Shown: one piece after another, positions 25,182 through 34,444 of the stretch
How positions within the stretch are numbered: the stretch's first letter is position 1
Layout of the letters: each line of letters opens with the position of its first letter
Assembly (NCBI GenBank): GCA_965116435.1
Contig: OZ220686.1
Span: 2,108,001 to 2,172,000, forward strand
Direction of reading: 5' to 3'
Origin: VXPQ01 sp965116435
GTDB lineage: Bacteria > Bacteroidota > Rhodothermia > Rhodothermales > VXPQ01
DNA length: 64,000 bases
Notes under the pieces: model-generated
The model's database searches: none
What the model saw: the letters and a program-made list of their open reading frames with translations, nothing else
What the model was told of the DNA's origin: nothing
Program-made: the position numbers and the translations under genes

Positions 25182-26285
25182 TCACCGCACCATTTCCAAC
25201 CATTTCCCCCGTATCCGCTTTGGCGAAAAGGCATTTTCGAAGCGTTCTCTGGCCCGGATGGACATATGGGTCCATTGCGCTGGATCGCAGAGTTGTTCAA
25301 GGGCCTTGGCAATGGCTTCGGGATTTCGAGGCGGGACCAGATACCCTTCTTTTCCGTTTCGCACCATATCTGGAATGGCTCGATAGGGGGTGGATATGAC
25401 CGGCGTTCCCGCGTTAAGTGCTTCGATGATGACAAGGGGCTGCGCTTCATTTCGGTACCAGGTCGGAAGCACGAACACATCCGCGTTGCGATGCAGACTC
25501 CGCATTGCTTCACGGTCGGATACGGCTCCGTGATGAAACACAATGTCTTCCATAGTATGCGCCGCAACCTGATCCATAAACGCTTTTCGGTCCGCCGTTT
25601 TCTGCCAGCCCCCGGCAAAATGCGCTTCAATAGGTACGGAGCGGGTTGCAAGTATGCGAATGGCTTCCAGTGTATCAAGGTAGCCCTTGGAAGGCATCAT
25701 GTGTGCCACGAAAAGAACGTTGAGTTTATCCCGCTGGACTCGTTCTTGTCGTTTTGTTTCGACATCTTTTCGGGACAAGACGGTTTCGGCGTCAATGGTA
25801 TTTGGAATGACCAGGCGCTTCTCTGCGGGAATCCAGGTAGCGCATTGATCGGCAAGGCCTTGTGACAAGAATACGAACTTGTCTACGCGGTTCACCATGC
25901 GCTGTGCGGTCGCCGACATTATGATAGATTCAAACAAAGAATGGAAGTTGCCCCGATGTACTATCGCAACGATCCGCTGATTTTGTCGAAAAGCAGGCAA
26001 TGTGACGAGCAAGTCTCTAAAATGGCCCGCCGAGTCCGGGGAAATCGAAGTCCAAAGGATTGTTGCTCCCGGGTATGATTGCAACTCTTTCTGGAGTCGG
26101 GGTCGTATCCGCAAAAAATGCGCGAGCCGCTTCACGCTGGATGTGGCTTTGACCGGAGGCTCTATGCTGATGCGACGCACCTCTGCTTCTTCACTCAGGA
26201 TATCTGTGAGTCGCTTGGTAGCAAGCGTTTGTCCGTCCAAGGGGGGCGGAAAGCGCCCGAGAACAACCAGAATTTTGGAATCCAT
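25182..26285 (-). CDS. GT4-type glycosyltransferase
   Basis: A 367-residue GT-B glycosyltransferase. It starts with ILVVLGRFPPPLDGQTLATK, the typical substrate-loop of this family. KLNVLFVAHMMPSKGYLDTLEAI opens the second half, and ADVFVLPTWYRNEAQPLVIIEALNAGTPVIS is the sugar-nucleotide E-x7-E region. Part of the polysaccharide gene group on the minus strand; cytoplasmic or membrane-associated. The acceptor and donor sugars are not visible. Confidence 0.88.
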   Translation of the reverse strand: MDSKILVVLGRFPPPLDGQTLATKRLTDILSEEAEVRRISIEPPVKATSSVKRLAHFLRIRPRLQKELQSYPGATILWTSISPDSAGHFRDLLVTLPAFRQNQRIVAIVHRGNFHSLFESIIMSATAQRMVNRVDKFVFLSQGLADQCATWIPAEKRLVIPNTIDAETVLSRKDVETKRQERVQRDKLNVLFVAHMMPSKGYLDTLEAIRILATRSVPIEAHFAGGWQKTADRKAFMDQVAAHTMEDIVFHHGAVSDREAMRSLHRNADVFVLPTWYRNEAQPLVIIEALNAGTPVISTPYRAIPDMVRNGKEGYLVPPRNPEAIAKALEQLCDPAQWTHMSIRARERFENAFSPKRIRGKWLEMVR

Positions 26286-26323
26286 AGATTATCTCCGTTC
26301 GTTTGGATCTGACAATCAGGCCG

Positions 26324-27038
26324 TAGAGGTGGTTCGGGTTAGTTGGACAATAAAAATGACCCAAGGAATCTGGACAATGACTTCGAATGCTTTAAGCGCA
26401 GAGGTGCGGCAAATCCGTCACCTTTGTCAGCGACCCTCACCTGTAGTATACGTCGTCAGGGGGCATATTGTCAATATCTGCGGACGTTCTTCGTTGAAAT
26501 AGCGGGCGTAGTTGTCGATGTGCTCTCGTTCCTTGGCAAGCGTTGCATACGCGCAGGCGCGTCCCCTCTGCCTTGAGGCTGCGCCAGCAGCGCGTACTGC
26601 TGGACGATGGACAGGCTGTGCGAACGATTGACGAGGGCCTTGCTCTCGGCTACAGGCCGCCTCCGAGCGCTTTTGATAAAAAATCCTTCTCCATCGACAA
26701 CTGCCCTATCTTTGCGTGAAGCGTCTTTATCTCCTCCTCGCGTTCGCCGGAGGGAGCGGATCGGCCTTGGGCGAATAGCTCTGGGCCATGCTCCAGCGCA
26801 TGTCTCTTCCAGGACTGTATCTGGTTCGGATGCACGTCAAAGCGGGCGGCGAGGTCCGCGAGCGTGCTGTCGCCGCGTAGGGCGGCAAAGGCCACCTTCG
26901 CCTTGAAGGCGGGGCTGTGGGTTCTACGGGTGCGTTTGGGCATGGGATGTCTCTCTGGGTTGGTTGGATTGGAACAAGATCGCAATCCTACAACTTAAAA
27001 TCCCGGAAACGCTGTTCGGCGAACCCGAACCACCTCTA
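26324..27038 (-). mobile_element. decayed IS3-family element
   Basis: A 17-bp perfect inverted repeat, TAGAGGTGGTTCGGGTT at 26324-26340 and its complement at 27022-27038, bounds 715 bases. Inside are an intact orfA (26650-26943) and fragments of orfB. A piece near 26590-26640 reads ALVNRSHSLSIVQQYALL, and a C-terminal piece near 26437-26500 reads HIDNYARYFNEERPQ, then in a second frame DNMPPDDVYYR and stop. Most of orfB including the DDE catalytic core is deleted, so the element cannot transpose on its own. No clear target-site duplication was identified. Confidence 0.78.
26650..26943 (-). CDS. IS3-family transposase OrfA
   Basis: A 97-residue protein with a basic start (MPKRTRRTHSPAFKAKVAFA), a helix-turn-helix (STLADLAARFDVHPNQIQSWKR) and a leucine-zipper-like end (REEEIKTLHAKIGQLSMEKDFLSKAL). 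This matches the first frame of IS3 elements, which binds the element ends. The usual second frame (DDE transposase) is deleted. Start 26943 is chosen by the family N-terminus; the frame remains open a little further upstream. Confidence 0.85.
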   Translation of the reverse strand: MPKRTRRTHSPAFKAKVAFAALRGDSTLADLAARFDVHPNQIQSWKRHALEHGPELFAQGRSAPSGEREEEIKTLHAKIGQLSMEKDFLSKALGGGL

Positions 27039-27261
27039 ATTTATCGGTTTGCCCAAAGTTTAATTTCATGAATATTTCATGAATAATTCAAAAAACAGAA
27101 ACATTGCCTGGTCCCTAAAGCGTTTTCTGTTAAGCTGTCACAGAACGAATTTTGATTTCATGCGTTGATTTTCCTGAGTTGGCATACTGCATGTAAATCT
27201 AATGCGCAATAACGGAAATTAAGAGCAAACCAACCCTTGATACCATCAACTGGCCGGCACT

Positions 27262-27501
27262 ATGGAAAAGACAATCGAGTTGCCCGATGGCACCTCTGTT
27301 ACAGCTGAGGCCCTTCGCGTTGAAAGTTCCACTGGTGAGCACTGGACAGAACTAACCCTTGAAGATGGCGCTGTGGTCAGATTCAAGGCAGTGGCCAGCG
27401 AGGCGTTACGCCGAAACGACCTGCAAGACCAAGAGGGAAACCCTGTGTATCACCTTAAAATTCATAACGTGGTTAGCTTACATCGCGCTCCCGATAAATA
27501 A
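27262..27501 (+). CDS. small hypothetical protein upstream of HicA-like locus
   Basis: A 79-residue, acidic, beta-rich protein (IELPDGTSVTAEALRVESST, LEDGAVVRFKAVASEALRRN, NPVYHLKIHNVV). I do not recognise the family. It ends nine bases before the 152-residue gene, so the three small genes 27262-28263 read as one operon. The 223 bases between the IS end (27038) and this gene are A+T-rich and hold nothing else I can name. Confidence 0.5.
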   Translation: MEKTIELPDGTSVTAEALRVESSTGEHWTELTLEDGAVVRFKAVASEALRRNDLQDQEGNPVYHLKIHNVVSLHRAPDK

Positions 27502-27509
27502 GAAAGACA

Positions 27510-27968
27510 ATGTACGCTATCGCACTTGCTACTCCCGATAGGGGTACGGCCATTGCCACGTCTTCAGGAGAATTGTCAAGAGCAGCCTTGTTCTCGACAA
27601 TTCCAGACGATAAACATTATGATGTATCGTGGATTACACAAACCGGAAAGTTCTATTGGTGTATACATGAAATTCCCTTCGAGTTGTGTATACATGAAAT
27701 TCCCTTCAAAGAAGGTGTATTGCGCAGGCATCAACCTATAACACTGTTCGCCTATCCTTCTTATTGCGGAGAATACGTGGATGTCGATTTTCAGGATGTC
27801 GGCATGGAGCTCACGTTTTCAAAGGAAGACAATATACAGGAGGGATTGGAAGACATATTTTGTATGAAATGGAGGCGATATGCAATGGGTAATCCTCAAA
27901 AAATGACTCCATTAGCACAAAGTATCAGGGGTCATTTGCTCAAGACATACAGATATTTCCCGTCTTAA
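27510..27968 (+). CDS. hypothetical protein with 9-residue tandem duplication
   Basis: A 152-residue protein of unknown family. It contains CIHEIPFEL directly followed by CIHEIPFKE, caused by an in-frame 27-base duplication (27660-27680 repeated at 27687-27707). The C-terminal half is acidic with WRRYAMGNPQKMTPLAQS near the end. Its position directly before the HicA-like gene (four bases apart) makes it a candidate antitoxin or partner; nothing in the sequence proves this. Confidence 0.5.
   Translation: MYAIALATPDRGTAIATSSGELSRAALFSTIPDDKHYDVSWITQTGKFYWCIHEIPFELCIHEIPFKEGVLRRHQPITLFAYPSYCGEYVDVDFQDVGMELTFSKEDNIQEGLEDIFCMKWRRYAMGNPQKMTPLAQSIRGHLLKTYRYFPS
27660..27707 (+). repeat. 27-base in-frame tandem repeat
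   Basis: TGTATACATGAAATTCCCTTC at 27660-27680 recurs at 27687-27707. Two units give a nine-residue duplication inside the 152-residue gene. Confidence 0.85.
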
Positions 27969-27972
27969 TACA

Positions 27973-28263
27973 ATGCCACCATCTAAACAAAAGATACGGT
28001 CTTCGCTCCAAAAAAAGAGGTTTCAAGAAGATAAATCCGGACATCATATAGTATATGAATATCAAACGACAGATGGAAATTTATCTGGTATATCTACATA
28101 TATGAGCCATGGAAAAAAACCGAAGGATATGCCCAAAAATATTTTTGGAAAAATGGCAAAACAATGCAAGCTTAACTATATAGAATTTGATAGATTTATA
28201 GATTGCGGTATAGACCAAAATGAATACGAAAATAAAGTAAAAAAATATTTTAGTAAAAAATAA
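27973..28263 (+). CDS. HicA-like toxin-family protein
   Basis: A 96-residue, lysine-rich, A+T-rich gene. The pattern matches the small HicA-like dsRBD-fold family: KIRSSLQKKRFQEDKSGHHI with the histidine in the place of the HicA catalytic H, GISTYMSHGKKPKDMPKN, and KMAKQCKLNYIEF. HicA toxins are mRNA interferases normally inhibited by a HicB antitoxin. No HicB-like protein is recognisable; the upstream 152-residue gene could fill that role. Four bases separate the two genes. Confidence 0.6.
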   Translation: MPPSKQKIRSSLQKKRFQEDKSGHHIVYEYQTTDGNLSGISTYMSHGKKPKDMPKNIFGKMAKQCKLNYIEFDRFIDCGIDQNEYENKVKKYFSKK

Positions 28264-28266
28264 TAA

Positions 28267-28410
28267 ATGCGTTCGCTGGCCTTTATTTTCCGCGGTAGAG
28301 TGGGAAACAAAGGAAATACTGGTGGCCCCGGTTTGTCCGGCGGTGAGGGCTTTGAGGGTAAACCAGGGATCCTCATCCATGTTACGGCGCAGAGCGAAGA
28401 TTCAATGTGA
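28267..28410 (+). pseudogene. collagen-like Gly-rich gene fragment
   Basis: A 47-codon frame reads MRSLAFIFRGRVGNKGNTGG and then Gly-rich GPGLSGGEGFEGKPGILIHV, resembling the C-terminal end of a Gly-X-Y-like repeat protein. It follows the HicA-like gene by three bases. It looks like the stub of a larger gene cut by a rearrangement. The rest of the 28264-28651 gap has no gene I can support. An inverted AT-rich motif (ATGCAAAATGCATG, about 28512-28525) is present. Confidence 0.35.
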
Positions 28411-28651
28411 CACTCCGCCCTCCCTAAGCTAGATACGCCCCCCTCTGTTTATGAGGAAGCCCCATACCCAAACGCACCCGCATAACCCACAGTAACCCTG
28501 CACGTGAAAAAACATGCAAAATGCATGAATTTCATGGGATCATTTTCGAGACGTACTCGTAATAGCAAACCATACTCGCCATACAAGAAGCACTCTGGGT
28601 GGTGTCGGATGAAACCGCTGTAAAAATGTTCCGTTTATCCCCGTAATTCCT

Positions 28652-29350
28652 ATGCGCTACCTACATCATTACTACCGAGCCATCCAAAAGCGCCTTTTGA
28701 AAGCCGCCAGGCGTATTTGGTTCAGAACGAAAGGTATTCGATACATTGCACCTGATTTCATATTCTTTTATTCTCCAAAGAAAACCAAGCAGCTCACTGT
28801 GATCGACGTCGGATGTGGCTATCAGGCTGACTTTTCTATTACCATGATCAAACGTTACGATGCCAAGGCTATCGCCGTTGATCCGACCTTGAAGCACAAG
28901 CCCGCACTGTCGAATCTTGTGCAAAAATATGACGGTCGGTTCATGCATCTTCCTTTTGCGGTATGTGCGAATAACGATACCTTGACGTTTTTTCAGTCGA
29001 ATGTCAATGAAAGTGGGTCGATTATGACAGATCATGTTAATGTAGTGCGTGACGAAGGCACTTCGTATCAAGTCAGAGGAATTACACCGATATCGTTGCT
29101 TAACTATCTTGAACTTGATTCTGCAGATATATTAAAATTAGATATTGAGGGAGCTGAATACGAACTTTTGGAAATGCTTGAAAAAGATCAATTGCTTCCA
29201 TTTGAGCAAATTTTTATTGAATTTCATCACCATGCAGTGGAGCGCTATACAGAAGCTGACACCGAAAGAATCGTAGAAAAGATATGTACATTTGGCTTTG
29301 AAACGTATTCATTGGATAATCATAATTACTTGTTTCGTCGAATTGTGTAG
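28652..29350 (+). CDS. FkbM-family methyltransferase
   Basis: A 232-residue SAM-dependent methyltransferase of the FkbM type. Motif I is VIDVGCGYQADFS. The FkbM landmarks are IAVDPTLKHKPAL, ISLLNYLELDSADILKLDIEGAEYELL and FEQIFIEFHHH. The family O-methylates sugars, often in surface polysaccharides. It is convergent with the next glycosyl-transfer gene. It is A+T-richer than the housekeeping genes. Confidence 0.88.
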   Translation: MRYLHHYYRAIQKRLLKAARRIWFRTKGIRYIAPDFIFFYSPKKTKQLTVIDVGCGYQADFSITMIKRYDAKAIAVDPTLKHKPALSNLVQKYDGRFMHLPFAVCANNDTLTFFQSNVNESGSIMTDHVNVVRDEGTSYQVRGITPISLLNYLELDSADILKLDIEGAEYELLEMLEKDQLLPFEQIFIEFHHHAVERYTEADTERIVEKICTFGFETYSLDNHNYLFRRIV

Positions 29351-30388
29351 TCAGGAAGATTTATTTCGTATAATTTTGCGAAGCCTATAATATATGTTTC
29401 TAAGTAAACGCCGTATGGCCATGGGTATGGTCACATATAGAGGAACAGTAAGTCGAAACAATTTTGCGAGGCTGTCACAATCATTAAAAAAATCAGTACT
29501 CGTCTCCGGAGAGGAAAGTTTTGAGAATGCTCGAATAAATCCCTTTTTCTTTTCCGCGGGTAAATGCCATAGCGTGAGTGTGTGAAAATTTTCAGGAACG
29601 TTGCAATATGAACCACGATCAGTCCATATGCGATGCACCAGATTATTTGCCGTGCCAATAGGGATATTCAAAGTAGCGTATACCCAACTTAATAGATGGC
29701 CTTCTTCGCAAAATTTCAGATGACCTGCTTTATATTTTTCAATGGATTGCTCATATCCACTACGGGCGCGGTTCAAGAATTTCTGAAGTATTGCCTGGGA
29801 AAGAAAGATAAACTCCCCTCCGCAGTAAACTACTTCATTGAGGGGGGGGGGCTGATATCTGTGGGAAAGCACATTCATGTTGTGATGATCCAGTCCATTA
29901 ATAACTTGATCAATGGGATAGTGCATGTTGTACGTTAATGCTCCTAATTCCTGAACGGATTTGATAGCATTTTCAGGAAGTGGTCGAATAAAAATCATGT
30001 CGCCATCCAATAATAATATTGAATCTCCAGATTGCATAATCTCGTTTAAACCGTCTAAAACATCAAGAACTATGAACTGTGTATTCCATAATGGATAATA
30101 ATCTTCAGACGGTCGGGTAATAGATGGAAAAGGAAGGTATTCTATCGCGAATCGCTCGGATAGCTCCTTTGTAGATTGTCCATCGATATATGCTGGTGGG
30201 AGTTCGTTGCAAAAAAGAATGTGCCGTGCTTGCGGATTGTGCACATGCGAAGAGGCAAACATACAAAAAGCACATCGCCAATATGCGTTTTTGGCCTCAG
30301 TAGTATCGCTACGTTTTCCCATCTGAGGATGACGAGCGGTATCTCCTTTTGGAAGTGTGTACATCCATGTTGAAATGATAAGCGCCAT
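29351..30388 (-). CDS. GT-A-like nucleotide-sugar transferase with C10 tract
   Basis: A 345-residue protein with DSILLLDGDMIFIRPL, a D-x-D metal-binding motif in a GT-A-like context. EFIFLSQAILQKF and a long C-terminal basic helix (RRLLRNIYYRLRKIIRNKSS) follow. The exact glycosyltransferase family is unclear. The coding strand has a run of ten C (29842-29851) encoding PPP. It lies 66 bases downstream of the flippase gene and ends the operon. Confidence 0.68.
   Translation of the reverse strand: MALIISTWMYTLPKGDTARHPQMGKRSDTTEAKNAYWRCAFCMFASSHVHNPQARHILFCNELPPAYIDGQSTKELSERFAIEYLPFPSITRPSEDYYPLWNTQFIVLDVLDGLNEIMQSGDSILLLDGDMIFIRPLPENAIKSVQELGALTYNMHYPIDQVINGLDHHNMNVLSHRYQPPPLNEVVYCGGEFIFLSQAILQKFLNRARSGYEQSIEKYKAGHLKFCEEGHLLSWVYATLNIPIGTANNLVHRIWTDRGSYCNVPENFHTLTLWHLPAEKKKGFIRAFSKLSSPETSTDFFNDCDSLAKLFRLTVPLYVTIPMAIRRLLRNIYYRLRKIIRNKSS
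29842..29851 (-). repeat. poly-C(10) tract (coding strand) in GT-A-like gene
   Basis: Ten consecutive G on the plus strand. Addition or loss of a base would shift the frame within the second half of the gene. This mirrors the G10 tract in the glycosyltransferase gene at 22559. Confidence 0.75.
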
Positions 30389-30454
30389 GGTTTTTAAGTG
30401 GTTAAGAGTTGTTCCTTTCGGGTGATTGGTGTTGGTTTTATGCGGTGTTTAGAC

Positions 30455-31759
30455 CTAATTCCGTGCCCTGATTCCTTGCCTAAAGTGCATACGCCCATAA
30501 TACCCTGCGAAGATCGCTGTAAGCAATACTTCCGTCAGGATGGTTGCTATGGCGGCACCCTGAATTCCTTGCGCCGGGATCATGAATGTGTTCAGTGTTA
30601 TATTAAACAGAACAGCGAATCCAAGCGAAATCGCGACCAGGCGTTGGCGATCCATGCAGATTAGCGCCGAGTACAGCAGGGTTTTTCCGCATACGAATGG
30701 GAAGGTCCAAACCAGTACGCGCAGGGCATTGGCAGCAGGAGCATAGGCAGGATCCGGGTCCAGTAGATGAATGACTGTTCCCGACAGAGCGGTAAGCAGA
30801 AGGCTAATAAGTATGCTGATGCCGATGAGGGCGAGCAGACCATTCCGTAGCAGGCGTGTAAAGTCGGCATGCGCGCCATCCTGGTGCAGCCGGGCGAGCC
30901 GAGGATAAATAGCGGCCAATCCCACAATAGCAGGTAGTATCTGTAATGCTTCCAGAATACGGTAAGCGGCTCCATACTGTCCGGTAGGAATCACGCCGAG
31001 CATGGCTTCGATCATCACCATATCCACGCGATAGTATATTACTGTGAACAGCCCGGCCAGGCCGAATGGGATCATAATTTTGATGGATCGCTTCAGAAAG
31101 CTCCTGCTCAGGAGGGTTCTGCGCACTTTTGCGAACCGCTTGTCAATGTACAGGATGTTGATGCCTGTGGTGACGGTCATACCCAGCGCCATGCCTGCGA
31201 GCGTCCACGCCGCTGAACGAGTAGTGAATAGTAAAAGAAGACCGCAGCCAATGACCAGCGTCTTTTCCGTGATCAGCATGATGGCTTCCCCACGCAGGTT
31301 CTCAAATGCCTGATATATGCTGCGACAATAATTCGTGAGATTCAGCGTCAGGGCATACACTCCTGCGAAGCACACAGCCAATAGCGCACTTCCTTGATAA
31401 TTTAGGAACATCGCAACAATTAGAGCGCCTCCCCAGACAAAAATCGAATTCGCTATTCTCAGTGCCATAAAGTTGGAGAAGTAGAGCGATGCCTTGTCTA
31501 TTGCCCGCGATATTTCCCTCACAGTGTACGGGGACATGCCCCAATCGATGAATCCTGCAGCGATCATGGTTAGCGATAAAGCTGCTGTCAAGACGCCGAA
31601 CTCCTGTACGCCGAGGAGTCGCATACATGCCGCCGTAATGAACAAAAACCATAACGGTTTCACAATAGCATTGGCGATACTTAGCCAGGATATGTTGGCC
31701 AGCAAGCCGGTTTGAGGTTGTTCCTGTCTGGAAGTGTCGTCTGTGTATTCACGCAACAT
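30455..31759 (-). CDS. polysaccharide flippase (Wzx-like)
   Basis: A 434-residue integral membrane protein with about 12 hydrophobic segments, typical of oligosaccharide flippases of the MATE/MVF superfamily (GLLANISWLSIANAIVKPLW; AAYRILEALQILPAIVGLAAIYPRL). It translocates lipid-linked repeat units across the inner membrane. Start 31759 overlaps the end of the polymerase gene by 11 bases, so the two are translationally linked; a longer frame upstream lies inside that gene and is not used. Confidence 0.85.
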   Translation of the reverse strand: MLREYTDDTSRQEQPQTGLLANISWLSIANAIVKPLWFLFITAACMRLLGVQEFGVLTAALSLTMIAAGFIDWGMSPYTVREISRAIDKASLYFSNFMALRIANSIFVWGGALIVAMFLNYQGSALLAVCFAGVYALTLNLTNYCRSIYQAFENLRGEAIMLITEKTLVIGCGLLLLFTTRSAAWTLAGMALGMTVTTGINILYIDKRFAKVRRTLLSRSFLKRSIKIMIPFGLAGLFTVIYYRVDMVMIEAMLGVIPTGQYGAAYRILEALQILPAIVGLAAIYPRLARLHQDGAHADFTRLLRNGLLALIGISILISLLLTALSGTVIHLLDPDPAYAPAANALRVLVWTFPFVCGKTLLYSALICMDRQRLVAISLGFAVLFNITLNTFMIPAQGIQGAAIATILTEVLLTAIFAGYYGRMHFRQGIRARN

Positions 31760-33209
31760 GACTTTGGGGCTTGGCAATCGAGTGAGTGATGCGATGAGCC
31801 GATGCGGCGGCCAAGCCAGCCAAAGCGCCGATGAACAGGGTTTTGTCCCCGGTAGCGAACGGATTTTCCGTGTTGCCCACAAGGCTTTCTGCAATCAGGC
31901 ACGCCATGACGAAAATGGCCACGATACGGTCGATTCTTGCAGTAGCAGATATGCGCAGTATTCGAATGGTTCGTACAATGGTGCCGATGTAGAATGTACC
32001 GAGAAGTCCAAGTCCGATGAGTCCGTGGCGATACCAGATACCCACCGGGCCGTTATGAATGAACGAGGTTTCATGTGTCCATTCATAGACGAGACTGTAA
32101 TACTTGAACGGTACCCCAAAGCCGTATCCTACAACGGGATTCATGGCGATATGTTCCAGTGCGACGCGTGCCTCAAAGAAACGGTTGATCAGGGAAAGAT
32201 CCTGGACGGTAGCGGTTTGCAGAGACAGGAATCTGCTTGCAAGACCAGCCATAATGAGTGCAAAGGAATTATCGAAAACAACCGTTCCTACTGCAAGAAA
32301 CATGATGGCCCCTAATACCCCGATCCATATGATACGGAGTTTTTTCTTTCGTTCGACGCACAGGAAGATGACGAAAATACCCAGCATGTATGACACCCAC
32401 AAGGCACGGCTTTGTCCGATTATAATGCCCGCGGAAAGAAGCGTAAAGATTCCTGCAATAGCTGTGGCATGGATCTTTTTTCGACTGTACAACAAAATGG
32501 TCAATGCGACCAGGCCGCCCATCAAGAGCACATGTTCATTCGTAACGACACGACCCGTTGCGATCTGCCATAAAAATTCGGCATCGTTGATGCGGGTCTG
32601 ATAGAACCAGAAATTACGCAGCACAATAAAGAGCGCCACGAAGCCCAAGCTCATTAGAATAGGCTTTTGGGGAAGTAAATCAGCGCGACGGATACATATT
32701 TCCTTGATCGGGAAGTAAAAAGCTAGCATCGTAATGGCCAACCATTCACTGATAGCGAATTGTATATTTCCACCGAGCAAAGGGGTGAGTACGAGAGACA
32801 ACGTAACGTAAACGAGGAATAAAAAAATAGCCCAGTCGATGGGTGTTCTAAGAACCCGATCCCTGTAAAACAAAAAACGACTTATAAACCAGTATGTTAG
32901 ATAGCCCAAATACAGTATCCCGTATAATATTTCCTGTATTTGGAACCCCGCTTCGTAATTGGCCGAAACGACGAAGCCCGCTAATATGGCGCACAGCAAG
33001 GCGATTTCATTGCGCGCCAGAACTCCGAAAACAAGGGCGGCAAGGCAGGCGGCAGCGAGTGCGGTTAATAAGAGGATCGAAAGCCAGGTTCCCAATACAA
33101 TGAGGAGAAGGCCCAAGGCCAGTCCTGCGTAGAATACGGGCCGAGTCCATGCGAACAGACGCTCGGGCGTGAGTACATCAAGAGAAAGGGACAGTTTCTC
33201 ACGGGTCAT
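31749..33209 (-). CDS. O-antigen ligase/polymerase-type membrane protein (Wzy/WaaL-like)
   Basis: A 486-residue protein with about 11-12 membrane helices and a large periplasmic loop. The O-antigen ligase signature region is visible as SLINRFFEARVALEHIAMNPVVGYGFGVP, followed by HNGPVGIWYRHGLIGLGLL with the conserved H. Start at 33209 overlaps the Wzz stop (TAATG). In the operon it probably polymerises repeat units; distinguishing polymerase from ligase is not possible here. Confidence 0.84.
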   Translation of the reverse strand: MTREKLSLSLDVLTPERLFAWTRPVFYAGLALGLLLIVLGTWLSILLLTALAAACLAALVFGVLARNEIALLCAILAGFVVSANYEAGFQIQEILYGILYLGYLTYWFISRFLFYRDRVLRTPIDWAIFLFLVYVTLSLVLTPLLGGNIQFAISEWLAITMLAFYFPIKEICIRRADLLPQKPILMSLGFVALFIVLRNFWFYQTRINDAEFLWQIATGRVVTNEHVLLMGGLVALTILLYSRKKIHATAIAGIFTLLSAGIIIGQSRALWVSYMLGIFVIFLCVERKKKLRIIWIGVLGAIMFLAVGTVVFDNSFALIMAGLASRFLSLQTATVQDLSLINRFFEARVALEHIAMNPVVGYGFGVPFKYYSLVYEWTHETSFIHNGPVGIWYRHGLIGLGLLGTFYIGTIVRTIRILRISATARIDRIVAIFVMACLIAESLVGNTENPFATGDKTLFIGALAGLAAASAHRITHSIAKPQSHVA

Positions 33210-34435
33210 TACGACGAGATGCGTGCTTGGAGCCTCCGCAGCAACCCTCCATGATTTTTCGCCCACCAGTCATACGCAAGGACATACACTACGACGAGCA
33301 GGAAAGCAGATAACGTTGCGAGGATGCAGATGATCGATCGTTTCGGTTTTGCTTTGCGCGCTGGGGGGATGGCCTTGTCCAGAACCTGTACGGCCAGCGC
33401 CTCGCGGTCTTCCTGAAAACGAGCCTGTTCGTATAGCGGGGCCAGCACTTCGAGAACGCTGCGCTGGATCATGGTTTCCAGTTCCAGATCAAGATACGTG
33501 CGTACGACAGCCGGTACTTCCGCCTGCGCTACGGGGAGGATTTGTTCCCTACCGTCCAGTGCCTGTCTGTATTTCTGATCGGCGGCGCGTGCGGTTTCTC
33601 GTATGGTTTGAACTTGCGTATTGTTCTCGCCATATTGCGTTCGAAGCGCTTCGTACTGAATTTCTGCCTCCAATGCGCCTCTTCGGAGCATACCCACTTG
33701 CTCGAAAAAACTTTCTGTCTGGGACGTTAGATCGTATACGCCATGCTCTTCCTGAAACTGTTGTCCGGCGTGCAGCACAGAATCCATGGCGCCCCGGGCT
33801 TCTTCGTAGCGTTTTTCCAGCGAACGACGATAATCGAACGCGCCCTCGCTGGAGAGCTGTACGCTTGTTTCATTGAGTTGTCGCACCAGAAAATTGGCCA
33901 TGTCGGCAGCGCGTTGTCGGTCCTGATCCAGTACGGATATGGACATAAAATAGAATTCCATATCCACCTCGAAGGATACATTATCTTCCAGTATCGCAAG
34001 GGCTTCTACCACCGGGTATTCCTTGTTTTCCGTTTTATACACAGCAGTAAGATCGAAAGAATCCACTGCGGCTTCCATCATGGAACGACTCGTCAGAATA
34101 GCCAGATAGCGCGTATAGTCTCCTGCAGGACCGCCTCCTAAAAGAGCGGCCGCTCCTGCGGGCAGCCCCCCCAGCAAGCCCGCCGCCAGCGAACTTCCGC
34201 CGCCTTCTGGAATGAGTACGCGCGCCGTGCCTCGGTACCAGTTATTCATGAGCAAACTGATCACCACGGACGCCACGCCTACAAAGATCGTAACCCCAAC
34301 CACCACCCTCCTGTGCCGGTACAACGTACCCAGCACAGACCAGAGCGTGTCTTCTGCCTGTTCCCGGCGCGTCTGCTCGTCGTATTCTGCGGGCGCGTCC
34401 CGTTGGTCTTGAGGGGGCAAGATTTCGGAGGTCAT
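33209..34435 (-). CDS. Wzz/chain-length determinant-type protein
   Basis: A 408-residue protein of the Wzz/PCP group. A cytoplasmic N-terminus precedes TM1 (about 45-63, VVVGVTIFVGVASVVISLL). A long periplasmic coiled-coil region contains repeated glutamate/alanine heptads, and TM2 lies near the end (SIICILATLSAFLLVVVYVLAY). The proline-rich PPARKAKPKRS before TM2 is characteristic. It regulates polysaccharide chain length. Nine bases separate it from the Wza-like gene upstream. Confidence 0.87.
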   Translation of the reverse strand: MTSEILPPQDQRDAPAEYDEQTRREQAEDTLWSVLGTLYRHRRVVVGVTIFVGVASVVISLLMNNWYRGTARVLIPEGGGSSLAAGLLGGLPAGAAALLGGGPAGDYTRYLAILTSRSMMEAAVDSFDLTAVYKTENKEYPVVEALAILEDNVSFEVDMEFYFMSISVLDQDRQRAADMANFLVRQLNETSVQLSSEGAFDYRRSLEKRYEEARGAMDSVLHAGQQFQEEHGVYDLTSQTESFFEQVGMLRRGALEAEIQYEALRTQYGENNTQVQTIRETARAADQKYRQALDGREQILPVAQAEVPAVVRTYLDLELETMIQRSVLEVLAPLYEQARFQEDREALAVQVLDKAIPPARKAKPKRSIICILATLSAFLLVVVYVLAYDWWAKNHGGLLRRLQARISS

Positions 34436-34444
34436 TATTCCCCT

